NCBI RefSeq assembly: GCF_009817885.1
Contig: NZ_CP041764.1
Coordinates: 4,278,001-4,342,000, forward strand
DNA from: Serratia rhizosphaerae
Lineage (GTDB): Bacteria > Pseudomonadota > Gammaproteobacteria > Enterobacterales > Enterobacteriaceae
Direction: 5' to 3'
DNA length: 64,000 nt
Part shown: positions 9,005 to 16,812 of the stretch, one piece after another
How positions within the stretch are numbered: position 1 is the stretch's first letter
Layout of the letters: every line of letters begins with the position of its first letter
Translations under genes and position numbers: made by a program
The notes under the pieces: model-generated
Told to the model about the DNA's origin: nothing
Databases searched by the model: none
What the model saw: only the letters and a program-made list of their open reading frames with translations

Positions 9005-9217
9005 TCAGACGTTTTTACGTTCGACCGTTTCTTCACCCCAATACAGCTGGTCGGCATCGGTTCTGGCGAAGGCCATTTCCAGCGCTTTGTCGCTGCCTTC
9101 CTCCCAGATTTTTTGCGCCAGCGCCTCATCATTCCCTGCCAGTTCGAAAATCGCTTCGGCAATCTCGACCGAAGTTTCACGCAACGTAGCCCAAGATTTC
9201 ACGTTGTGGTTGGCCAT
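9005..9217 (-). CDS. yccJ: YccJ-family small protein
   Basis: 70 residues; matches E. coli YccJ over nearly its whole length, especially WATLRETSVEIAEAIFELAG, AQKIWEEGSDKALEMAFA and the end GEETVERKNV. Soluble, acidic, no known function. The ATG follows a GGAGATGAGTT ribosome site on the minus strand. Confidence 0.85.
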   Translation of the reverse strand: MANHNVKSWATLRETSVEIAEAIFELAGNDEALAQKIWEEGSDKALEMAFARTDADQLYWGEETVERKNV

Positions 9218-9394
9218 AACTCATCTCCTGTGTGATGTTGGCTGATGATGCTTACCAGTATAGGTCAAATACGCGGCAGATTTTGATGCCGGATGCGCCG
9301 TTTTACTGAAAATTCAGGCTGAAGCGGCTTTGGTGCGGTAAAGCCGCAATCAGCATGATATTCTGTGCGGCGTTTGTTTAAAGAGGAAATGATT

Positions 9395-9634
9395 ATGTCC
9401 AATGCGTTAACTCACGATCAGGAAATCGCCTCCGATCTGGTCGCCTGCCAGCTGGTGATTAAGCAGATTCTGGATGTCATTGATGTGATTGCACCGACAG
9501 AGGTGCGTGACAAGATGGCCGGCCAGCTGAAAAGCATCGATTTTTCAACGCATCCGGCGGGCGCCGATCCGGTGACAAAGCGGGCAATTGAAAAAGCCGT
9601 TGCCTTGATCGAGCTGAAGTTTAAGCAGGATTAA
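9395..9634 (+). CDS. Small soluble protein of unknown function (79 aa)
   Basis: The product starts MSNALTHDQEIASDLVACQL and is predicted largely helical, with a hydrophobic heptad-like stretch (LVIKQILDVIDVI) that suggests a dimer. The start at 9395 follows AGAGGAAATGATT; an upstream start at 9365 would overlap this ribosome site. No family is recognised with certainty. Confidence 0.7.
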   Translation: MSNALTHDQEIASDLVACQLVIKQILDVIDVIAPTEVRDKMAGQLKSIDFSTHPAGADPVTKRAIEKAVALIELKFKQD

Positions 9635-9673
9635 ACCTGGCCGCCCTGAACAAGCGGCCGGTCGGTGGTGCGC

Positions 9674-9907
9674 TTAGTCCACCACCGTTTCAATTTTCTT
9701 GAACAGCGGGCAATCGGAAATGCCGATAACCCCGTTGTCACCGTGTAAATATTGCGCGGTCACCACATTGCGCGCCGTGAGATATTTACACTGCAACCCC
9801 AGCCCGCCGACATTTTGTTGACTGCCGATCAGCACCCCATAGCCGGAAAACAGCAACACGCCGTACAGCACGGCCACCACGACCACCAGTTTGATTAACT
9901 TACTCAT
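9674..9907 (-). CDS. yobH: YobH family protein
   Basis: 77 residues, beginning with a signal-anchor (LVVVVAVLYGVLLFSGYGVL) followed by the conserved YobH block LGLQCKYLTARNVVTAQYLH and the end GISDCPLFKK. Exported or membrane-anchored with two conserved Cys. In E. coli yobH lies next to mgrB and yebO, as here. The start at 9907 follows AAGGAGTGAG; the open frame upstream to 9973 has no family match. Confidence 0.88.
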   Translation of the reverse strand: MSKLIKLVVVVAVLYGVLLFSGYGVLIGSQQNVGGLGLQCKYLTARNVVTAQYLHGDNGVIGISDCPLFKKIETVVD

Positions 9908-10013
9908 TCTCACTCCTTGTAAATAGGCTGTTGCGATATAGCCACGTTGGAGGGCGGGACGCAACCGTAACATTCTTAAATTCGTTTCGACAGACGGGAA
10001 ATCTAAACGGCGA

Positions 10014-10041
10014 GTTAAACTTCGTTTAACTTTCCTATGAT
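10014..10041 (+). promoter_or_regulatory. Candidate PhoP-type box and -10 of mgrB
   Basis: GTTAAAC-TTC-GTTTAAC (10014-10030) is a 17-bp dyad built from GTTTA half-sites, the core of PhoP boxes. A TATGAT -10 element begins 6 bases after it, so the box overlaps the -35 position as in PhoP-activated promoters. In E. coli mgrB is directly activated by PhoP. Here the half-sites are inverted rather than the usual direct GTTTA repeat, so the match is partial. Confidence 0.5.
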
Positions 10042-10068
10042 AGACTGCAAGAAGTTAACTAGGTAACA

Positions 10069-10227
10069 ATGAGGCTGCTAAGTTTGTTGCGAAACAAAAT
10101 TCTGCTGATCGTTGCGACCGTGCTGGCATGCCTGTTTTTTTATCTGCTTGCCCTCGATAGCTATTGCGATCAAGGTGGAAACTTTGCGTTAGGGATCTGT
10201 TCGATAACTCGGATTATTCCCTGGTAA
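10069..10227 (+). CDS. mgrB: PhoQ inhibitor MgrB
   Basis: 52 residues, close to the 47 of E. coli. A short basic N-terminus (MRLLSLLRNK) precedes one transmembrane segment (ILLIVATVLACLFFYLLAL), then a periplasmic tail. The tail holds the functional signature: two Cys in CDQ and GIC plus the terminal IIPW, as in the family (CDQ...GIC...FIPW). MgrB binds the sensor kinase PhoQ in the inner membrane and gives negative feedback on PhoP/PhoQ. Its neighbours yobH and yebO confirm the locus. Loss of mgrB is a known route to polymyxin resistance in some enterics. Confidence 0.93.
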   Translation: MRLLSLLRNKILLIVATVLACLFFYLLALDSYCDQGGNFALGICSITRIIPW

Positions 10228-10318
10228 ATCCCGATATAACAGTGCGTACAAGGATGTTTTTGTTCTGCGAGGGAGTGGTAAGATAGTGGCCGATATTGAG
10301 CTGTAGGTAGGGTTGTAT

Positions 10319-10591
10319 ATGTTTGATGCAGGGTTTTCTCCATCGCTGCTCTCTTTGGGGATGGTGCTGGTCGCACTGTTGCTGGGACTGTGGGGGTGGT
10401 TTTTGGTAAACCGCGCCAGCGTGCGGGCTAACGAACAGATTCGTCTATTGCAGGAAATCGCCGAGCAGCAACAGCAGCAAACGGCGCTGCTGAAGCAGAT
10501 AGCGCGCCAGTCGCGCGGTGAGTCGGTATCTGCTGACGATGATGATTTCGGGTCGGCGGTGGAGTTCAACGATGTTATTCCCGAGCGCTAA
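10319..10591 (+). CDS. yebO: YebO family membrane protein
   Basis: 90 residues from the ATG at 10319. One N-terminal transmembrane segment (LGMVLVALLLGLWGWFLVN) is followed by the conserved ANEQIRLLQEIAEQQQQQ coiled-coil stretch and an acidic end. It corresponds to E. coli YebO, whose gene neighbours mgrB. The upstream TTG at 10313 adds only two residues and is less likely. Confidence 0.82.
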   Translation: MFDAGFSPSLLSLGMVLVALLLGLWGWFLVNRASVRANEQIRLLQEIAEQQQQQTALLKQIARQSRGESVSADDDDFGSAVEFNDVIPER

Positions 10592-10605
10592 GGCGCGTCA
10601 TCTCT

Positions 10606-10670
10606 GGTGAGAAGGCGGCAGGACACGGTTGGTTATCTCAGTTTCAGTTTTAACCATCAGCCTTCTCACC
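10606..10670. repeat. Inverted repeat between yebO and fosA
   Basis: GGTGAGAAGGC at 10606-10616 is exactly complementary to GCCTTCTCACC at 10660-10670, enclosing 43 bases. The right arm lies in the last codons of fosA. A convergent-gene transcription end is possible but there is no T-run. Confidence 0.5.
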
Positions 10671-11075
10671 ACCCTCAAAAAAAACCATCTCCTGATAGGG
10701 ATGCTGGCGGCAGGTCGCCAGACGGCTGGTCAGATCGCCGGCATGCAGCTCCAGCCGATGGCCGTCAGGATCGAGGAAATAGAGCGATTCGCCTTCGCTG
10801 CGGTTACTTTTCCATTCGCAAATGCCGGCCTGACGCAAACGTGCGACGTTGGCGGCAAAATCCGCCTGCGGGACGTTGAAAGCATAGTGCGTGTAATCGG
10901 ACGAGGGGGCGGTTGCGTCGTCCAGCGACAGGCACAGCCAAAGATCGCCGGCGGTCAGGTAGGCGCCCTGACGCCAGCGCGCCTTGGGCGTAAGCCCCAG
11001 TGTGTGTACATAGAAGTGAAAACTGCGTTCGATGTCGCGAACTGCCAGCGTCAGGTGATTCAGTCCAGTCAGCAT
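10650..11075 (-). CDS. fosA: Fosfomycin resistance thiol transferase FosA
   Basis: 141 residues of the vicinal-oxygen-chelate fold. The metal ligands of FosA are in place: His7 (LNHLTLAV), His63 (SDYTHYAF) and Glu109 (GHRLELHAG), as is the typical SEGESLYFLDPDGH loop. FosA adds glutathione to the oxirane ring of fosfomycin in the cytoplasm, using Mn2+ and K+. Chromosomal fosA is usual in Serratia. The start at 11075 is chosen over an open frame reaching 11147, because MLTGLNHLTLAV is the standard family beginning. Confidence 0.92.
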   Translation of the reverse strand: MLTGLNHLTLAVRDIERSFHFYVHTLGLTPKARWRQGAYLTAGDLWLCLSLDDATAPSSDYTHYAFNVPQADFAANVARLRQAGICEWKSNRSEGESLYFLDPDGHRLELHAGDLTSRLATCRQHPYQEMVFFEGGEKADG

Positions 11076-11237
11076 ACTATTCTCCAGAGATGCGCTAATC
11101 AGTACGGCGTAAATCGCCGTTGACGGTTCGGCGTCGGGAAAATTCATTAATACAGGTAATGTAAATCCTGTCTGTCATAAAACTGTCGTATTACCATCGT
11201 AATGTAGCGCCAACCCTACGCAAGATGGATAAAGCCG

Positions 11238-11552
11238 ATGATTAAATGGTACGAAGAAAGTGACGCCGAGGTAAACCGCAGTATTGCATTGATTACCGGA
11301 GAAAATCCGGACAAATGGTATCCTTACGGCGGCGTAAAAGGTAAAGACTACTGTAAAAACCCCGCCGATGCCTGGCCGATTATCTGCGCCAATAAAATCA
11401 GTCTGAATCCTGCCGAACACAGCGACCCGTCACAGTGGCAGGCGCGTATCTCTACCGCGCACGGTGAATGGCAGGCGGACAGCAGCAGCCCGCTGCGTGC
11501 GGCAATGATCTGTTTTCTGCTGAGCCAACAGCCGGGTGACGCCTCTTACTAA
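11238..11552 (+). CDS. DUF2591/NinX-like small protein
   Basis: 104 residues. The segment DYCKNPADAWPIICANKISL is what I recall as the core of the DUF2591 (phage NinX-like) family, found in enteric phages and as single chromosomal genes. It is soluble, with no signal peptide. No other phage gene is close by, so it may be a domesticated copy. The start could also be one of the codons just upstream; the ATG at 11238 follows a weak ribosome site. Confidence 0.7.
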   Translation: MIKWYEESDAEVNRSIALITGENPDKWYPYGGVKGKDYCKNPADAWPIICANKISLNPAEHSDPSQWQARISTAHGEWQADSSSPLRAAMICFLLSQQPGDASY

Positions 11553-11612
11553 CGCGCAATGTTAATGTTTTCCATAATCTGACAACGGATCTGTCTGTGG
11601 CGGAGGCTGTTT

Positions 11613-11849
11613 ATGAAACGCATTATTAAAGGTGATACCAATCTGTCCCATCTGGTGATTGCCCACGCGGCGATTGACCGTCATGCCGAAAGTTTCGGCC
11701 AGCGCCGTCAGGGCTGGCCTTCTACCTACCTTATCAAATATCAGAACGATCGCGTGGCGGTTGAAGTCGTCACGCGTCGCCAATCCTATGTCGCGACGCT
11801 GATGATCGGCGCGCGCACGCTGACGAAACTGTGCAGCCTGGTAGGCTGA
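11613..11849 (+). CDS. Small protein, DUF4060-like
   Basis: 78 residues: MKRIIKGDTNLSH, then FGQRRQGWPSTYLIKY and a beta-rich second half. The GQRR.GWP...Y block resembles the DUF4060 family of enterics, by memory only. A GGCGGAGG ribosome site lies upstream. Function unknown. It is the second of two small genes before the amino acid permease. Confidence 0.65.
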   Translation: MKRIIKGDTNLSHLVIAHAAIDRHAESFGQRRQGWPSTYLIKYQNDRVAVEVVTRRQSYVATLMIGARTLTKLCSLVG

Positions 11850-12023
11850 ACAGACTGTTTGTCATCTCTGTCCGGGTGAAAAGCAGCGTCGGGAGCAACA
11901 CGCTTCCGGCGCTAATCCTTGATGCACTCGGGGTTAAGTGTTAAAAAGCCGCCCGCAGATACAATAATTGATGGGCTAAACGTTGCGCAATTGCGGCAGG
12001 GTTATCAGCCATATGAGGATAAG

Positions 12024-13412
12024 ATGGGCGGTCAGCATCAGGATACCCCGCTAAAACGCGGCTTAAAAAACAGACACATACAACTTATTGCCCTTGGTGG
12101 CGCCATTGGCACCGGCCTGTTTCTCGGCATTGCGCAAACCATTAAAATGGCCGGGCCGTCGGTGCTGCTCGGGTACGGCATCGGCGGTTTTATCGCTTTT
12201 CTGATCATGCGTCAGCTGGGCGAAATGGTGGTGGAAGAGCCGGTTGCCGGCTCGTTCAGCCATTTTGCCTATAAATACTGGGGCGAGTTTGCCGGCTTCC
12301 TTTCCGGTTGGAACTACTGGGCGATGTTTATCCTGGTGGGAATGGCGGAACTGACCGCCGTCGGCATCTATATTCAATACTGGTGGCCGGAGATCCCTAC
12401 CTGGGTATCTGCCGCGGTGTTCTTCGTGCTGATCAATCTTATCAATCTGGTGAACGTGCGTATTTATGGCGAAACGGAATTCTGGTTTGCCATTATTAAA
12501 GTCGTCGCCATTATGGGGATGATTTTCTTCGGCGCTTACCTGCTGGCCAGCGGCACCGGCGGCCCGGAGGCCGGCATTGACAACCTGTGGCTGCAGGGCG
12601 GTTTCTTCCCGCACGGCGTGGAAGGGTTGGTGATGGCGATGGCGGTGATCATGTTCTCCTTCGGCGGTCTGGAGATGGTGGGAATCACTGCGGCAGAAGC
12701 CGCCGACCCGCGTCGCAGCATTCCCAAGGCCACCAATCAGGTGGTATACCGTATTCTGATCTTTTATATCGGCTCACTGACCGTGCTGCTGTCGCTGTAT
12801 CCGTGGGCGAAAGTGGTGGAGGGCGGTAGCCCGTTCGTGATGATTTTCCACGCGCTGGACAGCAACCTGGTGGCGACGCTGCTGAATGTCGTGGTGCTGA
12901 CGGCGGCGCTGTCGGTGTATAACAGCGGAGTATACGCCAATAGCCGCATGCTGTTCGGGCTGGCGACGCAGGGCAATGCGCCAAAGGCGCTGACGCGCGT
13001 TAATAAGCGCGGCGTGCCGATTCTGTCGATTGGCCTGTCGGCGCTGGTGACCTCGATCGGCGTGCTGATTAACTACGTTATGCCGGGCAAGGCCTTTGAA
13101 TTACTGATGGCGCTGGTGGTGTCCACGCTGGTGATTAACTGGGTGATGATCTGTCTGGCGCACCTGAAATTCCGTGCGGCAAAAAATCGTCAGGGAGTGA
13201 TCCCGCACTTCAAGGCTTTGTGGTATCCGTTCGGTAACTATCTGTGCCTGGCGTTTCTGGCGATGATTTTGCTGATCATGTACTGCACCGACGGTATCCG
13301 CATTTCCGTACTGCTGATGCCGGTCTGGATAGGGGTGCTGTGGCTGGGCTTTACGCTGACGCGTCGTCGCGCAGCGACCGTCAAGAAAAACGGCGTGCGC
13401 CGCATGCCATAA
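12024..13412 (+). CDS. Aromatic amino acid permease (AroP/PheP type, APC family)
   Basis: 462 residues with 12 predicted membrane spans. It begins LKRGLKNRHIQLIALGGAIG, the amino acid transporter (AAT) family signature near the first helix, and carries MRQLGEMVVEEPVAGSFSHF and FSFGGLEMVGITAAEAADP. These blocks are shared by AroP and PheP of E. coli, proton symporters for Phe, Tyr and Trp in the inner membrane. HFAYKYWGEFAGFLSGWNYW is nearer PheP while the N-terminus is nearer AroP, so no symbol is given. The frame is open to 11919, but ATGAGGATAAG before 12024 is the better ribosome site and gives family length. Confidence 0.9.
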   Translation: MGGQHQDTPLKRGLKNRHIQLIALGGAIGTGLFLGIAQTIKMAGPSVLLGYGIGGFIAFLIMRQLGEMVVEEPVAGSFSHFAYKYWGEFAGFLSGWNYWAMFILVGMAELTAVGIYIQYWWPEIPTWVSAAVFFVLINLINLVNVRIYGETEFWFAIIKVVAIMGMIFFGAYLLASGTGGPEAGIDNLWLQGGFFPHGVEGLVMAMAVIMFSFGGLEMVGITAAEAADPRRSIPKATNQVVYRILIFYIGSLTVLLSLYPWAKVVEGGSPFVMIFHALDSNLVATLLNVVVLTAALSVYNSGVYANSRMLFGLATQGNAPKALTRVNKRGVPILSIGLSALVTSIGVLINYVMPGKAFELLMALVVSTLVINWVMICLAHLKFRAAKNRQGVIPHFKALWYPFGNYLCLAFLAMILLIMYCTDGIRISVLLMPVWIGVLWLGFTLTRRRAATVKKNGVRRMP

Positions 13413-13450
13413 AGCTTTAAGGGAGGCGCAGCAGGCGCCTCCCGAACGAT

Positions 13451-13747
13451 TTAGCGGCTGCCGGCGGGCATAGTGCGTTTGCCCTGCGGATGACGGCCTG
13501 CACCGAACACTTTTCTGCATAGCAGGAACAGCGTGGTGATGATATCGATCGCCACGACGCTGGCCATCATCAGCCCCAGAACAAAAAAGCTCATCATGGC
13601 GCCGGTCAGCAGCACCAGTGGCGTCGGAACGCGCAGACGACGCAGTTTCATGACGGCGTACATTTTCCAATACTGTGCCTGCGCCCGCATCGCGCTGCGA
13701 ATACGCCCCAGGCGGCTGCGTGATTGGCGTGATGTTGAACGACCCAT
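13451..13747 (-). CDS. Hypothetical membrane protein (98 aa)
   Basis: A strongly basic N-terminal third (SRQSRSRLGRIRSAMRAQAQ, then KLRRLRV) is followed by one long or two short hydrophobic helices (LVLLTGAMMSFFVLGLMMAS...) and a basic tail. The start has an AGGAGAAGTT ribosome site. No family is recognised. It is convergent with the permease gene. Confidence 0.65.
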   Translation of the reverse strand: MGRSTSRQSRSRLGRIRSAMRAQAQYWKMYAVMKLRRLRVPTPLVLLTGAMMSFFVLGLMMASVVAIDIITTLFLLCRKVFGAGRHPQGKRTMPAGSR

Positions 13748-13935
13748 AACTTCTCCTTTTCTGATTGTCCTGAACAGTAAAACATAAAGTTCTTAAGAGA
13801 TACTTAACAGGCTCTTGGCGGCCCTGCAAAACCTACCCAGGTTCAGACAACAGGATTGGCGAAAAGGTCAGCCTCACCGTATGCTATTTCGCCGGGGCGT
13901 GTTAACGCTGCGGATATTAACTGCAGGAGTCAGCC

Positions 13936-14946
13936 GTGAAGCGAGCAGTAAACAGAGCAAGGGCGGTCAACCGCTACTATGACGCCGGCAAGGCGCATCA
14001 TACGCCGCAGGGGTTCCGCAATCCGGAGCCATCGCAGCGGCGTGAAGGGGATCTGCGCCGCTGGCAAGACGAGCGTAAGCGGCTCGGTTTGCCGTCGCCG
14101 CCGCAGGCCGGCTACCGGCGTTTTGTTGAGCAGTGGTGGCAACCGGCGGATCTCGGCGGCGCACATGACGGCGTCTGGTGGCTGGGACATGCGGCGTTGC
14201 TGCTGCGTCTGTCAGGGCGTTATATCCTGATCGATCCGGCGTTGTCGCAGCGGGCGTCGCCGCTGAGTTTCTACGGCCCGAAACGCAAAACGCCGCCGCC
14301 GCTGTCGGTGGAGCAACTGCCGGCGCTGGATATGCTGCTGATCTCTCACAACCATTATGACCACCTTGACCGGCGCACCGTCCGGCAACTGGCGCAGCGT
14401 TTTCCGCAGGCGACCGTGGTGGTGCCACTGGGGCTGAAGCGCTGGTTTCGCCGTTATCGCTTTGCCCGGGTCGAAGAACTTGATTGGTGGGACAGCCTGA
14501 CGCTGGGGGATATGACGCTGCACGCCGTGCCGGCGCGGCACTGGAGCATGCGATCTCTCTGGGACCGCAACCGGTCATTGTGGTGCGGCTGGGTGATTCA
14601 CCACCCGGCGCTGCGCTTTTATTTTTCCGGCGACAGCGGTTATTCCGAACGCCTGGCGGAGATTGGCCAGCGACTGGGGCCGTTTAATCTGGCGGCGCTG
14701 CCGATTGGCGCCTATGCGCCGCGCTGGTTTATGCAAGAGCAGCATATGGATCCCCAGCAATCGGTGACGCTGTATCAGCAATTGGGCGCGCCGCGCGCCA
14801 TTCCGATGCATTGGGGCGTTTTTGAACTGGCGGATGAGTCACTGGATGAACCGCCTGAGCAGCTTAGGCAAGCGCTGCAGGCTGCCGGCGTTGAACCGGA
14901 CGGCTTCCGGCCGATTAAAATCGGCGCGCAGATCGCGTTGCCCTGA
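13936..14946 (+). CDS. Metallo-beta-lactamase-fold hydrolase (NAPE-PLD/RomA-like)
   Basis: 336 residues with a GTG start after CAGGAGTCAGCC. The MBL signature SHNHYDHLD (metal-binding HxHxDH) is at about residues 137-145; further ligands are in the ARHWS segment, the FSGDSGY motif and a C-terminal MHWGVF. DGVWWLGHAALLLRL is the usual beginning of the NAPE-PLD/RomA-like group. These are predicted to hydrolyse phosphodiester or lactone bonds; substrates in bacteria are mostly unknown. No signal peptide is seen. It stands alone between a small convergent gene and hcp. Confidence 0.85.
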   Translation: MKRAVNRARAVNRYYDAGKAHHTPQGFRNPEPSQRREGDLRRWQDERKRLGLPSPPQAGYRRFVEQWWQPADLGGAHDGVWWLGHAALLLRLSGRYILIDPALSQRASPLSFYGPKRKTPPPLSVEQLPALDMLLISHNHYDHLDRRTVRQLAQRFPQATVVVPLGLKRWFRRYRFARVEELDWWDSLTLGDMTLHAVPARHWSMRSLWDRNRSLWCGWVIHHPALRFYFSGDSGYSERLAEIGQRLGPFNLAALPIGAYAPRWFMQEQHMDPQQSVTLYQQLGAPRAIPMHWGVFELADESLDEPPEQLRQALQAAGVEPDGFRPIKIGAQIALP

Positions 14947-15205
14947 CGGTATGGCGACTGTCATTGTGCTTGTTACCTTCACCGCAGGCGAACTGTTGCC
15001 GGAATGATTAATGCGTTGTTTGTGCTCTCGGTGGGAAGCCGTTATTGCCGGCGGCATGCTGTGAATAACCCGTTATTCGGACGCGTAAGCGAGGCGAGAA
15101 TATATTTAACATAGGCCGGAATTCCATTCAGAAACCTCTCTTTTGATAGGGGGATGCCTCATCTATGATTGGCCCTCAATCAAACCAAAAGGATGGGTGA
15201 GAGCA

Positions 15206-15688
15206 ATGGCATCAAATGCGTTTTTAAAGGTGGATGGAGTTTCCGGTGAGTCTCAAGACTCAGGGCATAAGGGATGGATTGATGTTTCCGGCTTTGACCT
15301 GGGCGCCACGCAACCCGGTAATATGCACGTCGGCAACGGCGGCGGGGCGGGTAAGGTTCATTATGACGATCTGGTTATTTATACCAATGTCGACAGGGCG
15401 ACGCCGACGCTGTTTCAGTATGCCGCCAGCGGTAAACATATCAGCAAAGTTGAACTCGCTATCCATAAAGCCGGCGGCGAGAACATTGAGTATTTACGTT
15501 TGACGCTGGAAGACGTTTTAGTCACGGAGGCCCGCTATGAAGGCGATCTGAGGCAATCGATCGTTCCTGTTATCTATAAATTCCAGGCGGCTAAGGTTTT
15601 GCATAAATACTGGGAGCAAACAGATAAAGGCGGAAAAGGCGCGGAAGTCTCCGCTGGCTGGAACATCAAAGAGAATCAGAGCTGTTAA
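15206..15688 (+). CDS. hcp: Hcp-family type VI secretion tube protein (orphan)
   Basis: 160 residues from the ATG at 15206. Features of Hcp: the opening FLKVDGVSGESQDSGHKGWIDV, the HVGNGGGAGKVHYDDL loop and the KVELAIHKAGG-EYLRLTLEDVLVT strand pair. Hcp hexamers form the T6SS tube and act as carrier and chaperone for small effectors. No other T6SS structural gene is in the window, so this is an orphan copy that must use an apparatus encoded elsewhere. It converges on a muramidase/inhibitor pair, suggesting a cargo module. An open frame upstream to 15143 is not used. Confidence 0.93.
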   Translation: MASNAFLKVDGVSGESQDSGHKGWIDVSGFDLGATQPGNMHVGNGGGAGKVHYDDLVIYTNVDRATPTLFQYAASGKHISKVELAIHKAGGENIEYLRLTLEDVLVTEARYEGDLRQSIVPVIYKFQAAKVLHKYWEQTDKGGKGAEVSAGWNIKENQSC

Positions 15689-15690
15689 AA

Positions 15691-15730
15691 CGTCAGTATG
15701 CGCCTGCGCAGGATACCTGACGCAGGCGCG
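15691..15730. terminator. Hairpin between hcp and the inhibitor gene
   Basis: GCGCCTGCG (15700-15708) pairs with CGCAGGCGC (15721-15729), and CGTCAG/CTGACG forms an alternative stem. No strong T-run. It probably ends transcription of the converging genes. Confidence 0.5.
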
Positions 15731-15742
15731 ATATGCCGATGG

Positions 15743-16231
15743 CTAACTTGAGCCAAAGCGGCGCAGTGAGGTTTCCAGCAGGTAGTTTTCCTCTGCCTGG
15801 CAGGTATGCGTTTCTATATATTTGCCAGGATCCCTGAATTCAAAATACAGAAAACCGCATTTGGCGCTGACATACTCACGCCACGTTGCCAAATATTTAT
15901 TGAACGCTGCCAGGTACTCCTTCCCGTTGTCTTCATAGCCTTTCGTTTCCCGATCGTAAACAGCCAAATAATTGTTGACTTTGGCCACTCGGTGCTCCAA
16001 CCGCAATTGTGAGTCTGCCAGCAACAGGTCGGCGCACTCGGCCATTGCACGTGAACTAGATCCGCGGGAGTCTTCCGTGATGCATAATCTGTCTTGCTGT
16101 TGCTGAACCAGTTGTCCGATTACATCAGGTATAATCACGCGCTTCCCTTTGTCAGCCAAAGCAGGGTATGAGCCGGAGAACAACAGTAGCAGAACCGCTG
16201 CGGAGCATTGGTATGATTTTGTATTTTTCAT
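15743..16231 (-). CDS. LprI-like periplasmic lysozyme inhibitor (putative immunity protein)
   Basis: 162 residues with a signal peptide (SAAVLLLLFSGSYPALA, cut near residue 26). The mature part has the spacing of the LprI/DUF1311 family: Cys in RLCITEDS, Cys in AMAECADLL, a long helix, the WREYVSAKC box and a last Cys in ETHTCQAEE. LprI-type domains inhibit lysozyme in the periplasm. Its ATG overlaps the stop of the upstream muramidase by four bases, a coupling typical of toxin/immunity pairs. I infer that it protects the cell from that enzyme; the family match is by recall. Confidence 0.78.
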   Translation of the reverse strand: MKNTKSYQCSAAVLLLLFSGSYPALADKGKRVIIPDVIGQLVQQQQDRLCITEDSRGSSSRAMAECADLLLADSQLRLEHRVAKVNNYLAVYDRETKGYEDNGKEYLAAFNKYLATWREYVSAKCGFLYFEFRDPGKYIETHTCQAEENYLLETSLRRFGSS

Positions 16232-16812
16232 TTACTACTCCTTAGATAGTTGATTCTATCATTATGCCTTTTTTTATCTCCGCGAAGGTTCTCCTTAATA
16301 TGAGAAATTAACTCATCTTTGTTATCTCTTGCTGCCGCTTTATATGTTTCGATATAAGCTGCACCCTGATACACCATATCTGTAATAATCTCTCTGGTTT
16401 CAGATGATAAGTCCTCCCAAAGGATATAACCATTTTCTGATGCTGCGTGACGTTGATATACACGTTTTGCCACTCGTTCATATTCAGCATAAACTCGGTT
16501 AAATAACAGAATCTGCTGACTTGTGGTGATCTCTCCGATTTGATCGCGATGAGTACGTACAAAATTTCGCGCTGCGTCGCGCGTCAGTTTGACGCCACCG
16601 GCAATCAGTTCGGCTTTCTCCTGGCTGATGCCTGCGCAGGTAAGATCGCGAATGACCTGTTCCCTTTGGCGGTGTTTTAAGTCGTAGCCGCGGCCGATAG
16701 TGACGCCAGAGTATTTTTCTGGCCAATGTAAATGTCGTGAATTCCATTTTCCTGAATCATTACCCTCGTTATCATAAGTAAACTTTCCTCTCGCCACCGT
16801 TGGCTCTGACAT
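16228..16812 (-). CDS. Pesticin-like muramidase, putative T6SS effector
   Basis: 194 residues, no signal peptide and no import or receptor domain. The N-terminal block has FTYDNEGND, then LHWPEKYSGVTIGRGYDLKH. Glu16, Thr38 and Asp44 have nearly the same spacing as the catalytic Glu, Thr and Asp of the pesticin lysozyme domain (T4-lysozyme fold). The rest is helical (REQVIRDLTCAGISQEKAEL, AGGVKLTRDAARNFVR). It should cut peptidoglycan once in the periplasm. Lacking export signals, it needs a carrier: the neighbouring hcp is the obvious candidate. It precedes and overlaps the inhibitor gene. A housekeeping or phage lysozyme is the alternative, less likely given the inhibitor partner. Confidence 0.8.
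   Translation of the reverse strand: MSEPTVARGKFTYDNEGNDSGKWNSRHLHWPEKYSGVTIGRGYDLKHRQREQVIRDLTCAGISQEKAELIAGGVKLTRDAARNFVRTHRDQIGEITTSQQILLFNRVYAEYERVAKRVYQRHAASENGYILWEDLSSETREIITDMVYQGAAYIETYKAAARDNKDELISHIKENLRGDKKRHNDRINYLRSSK

Noticed and set aside
12063..12614. 183-codon antisense frame inside the permease gene
   Set aside because: Shadow of a GC-rich gene; low-complexity His/Gln/Arg product.
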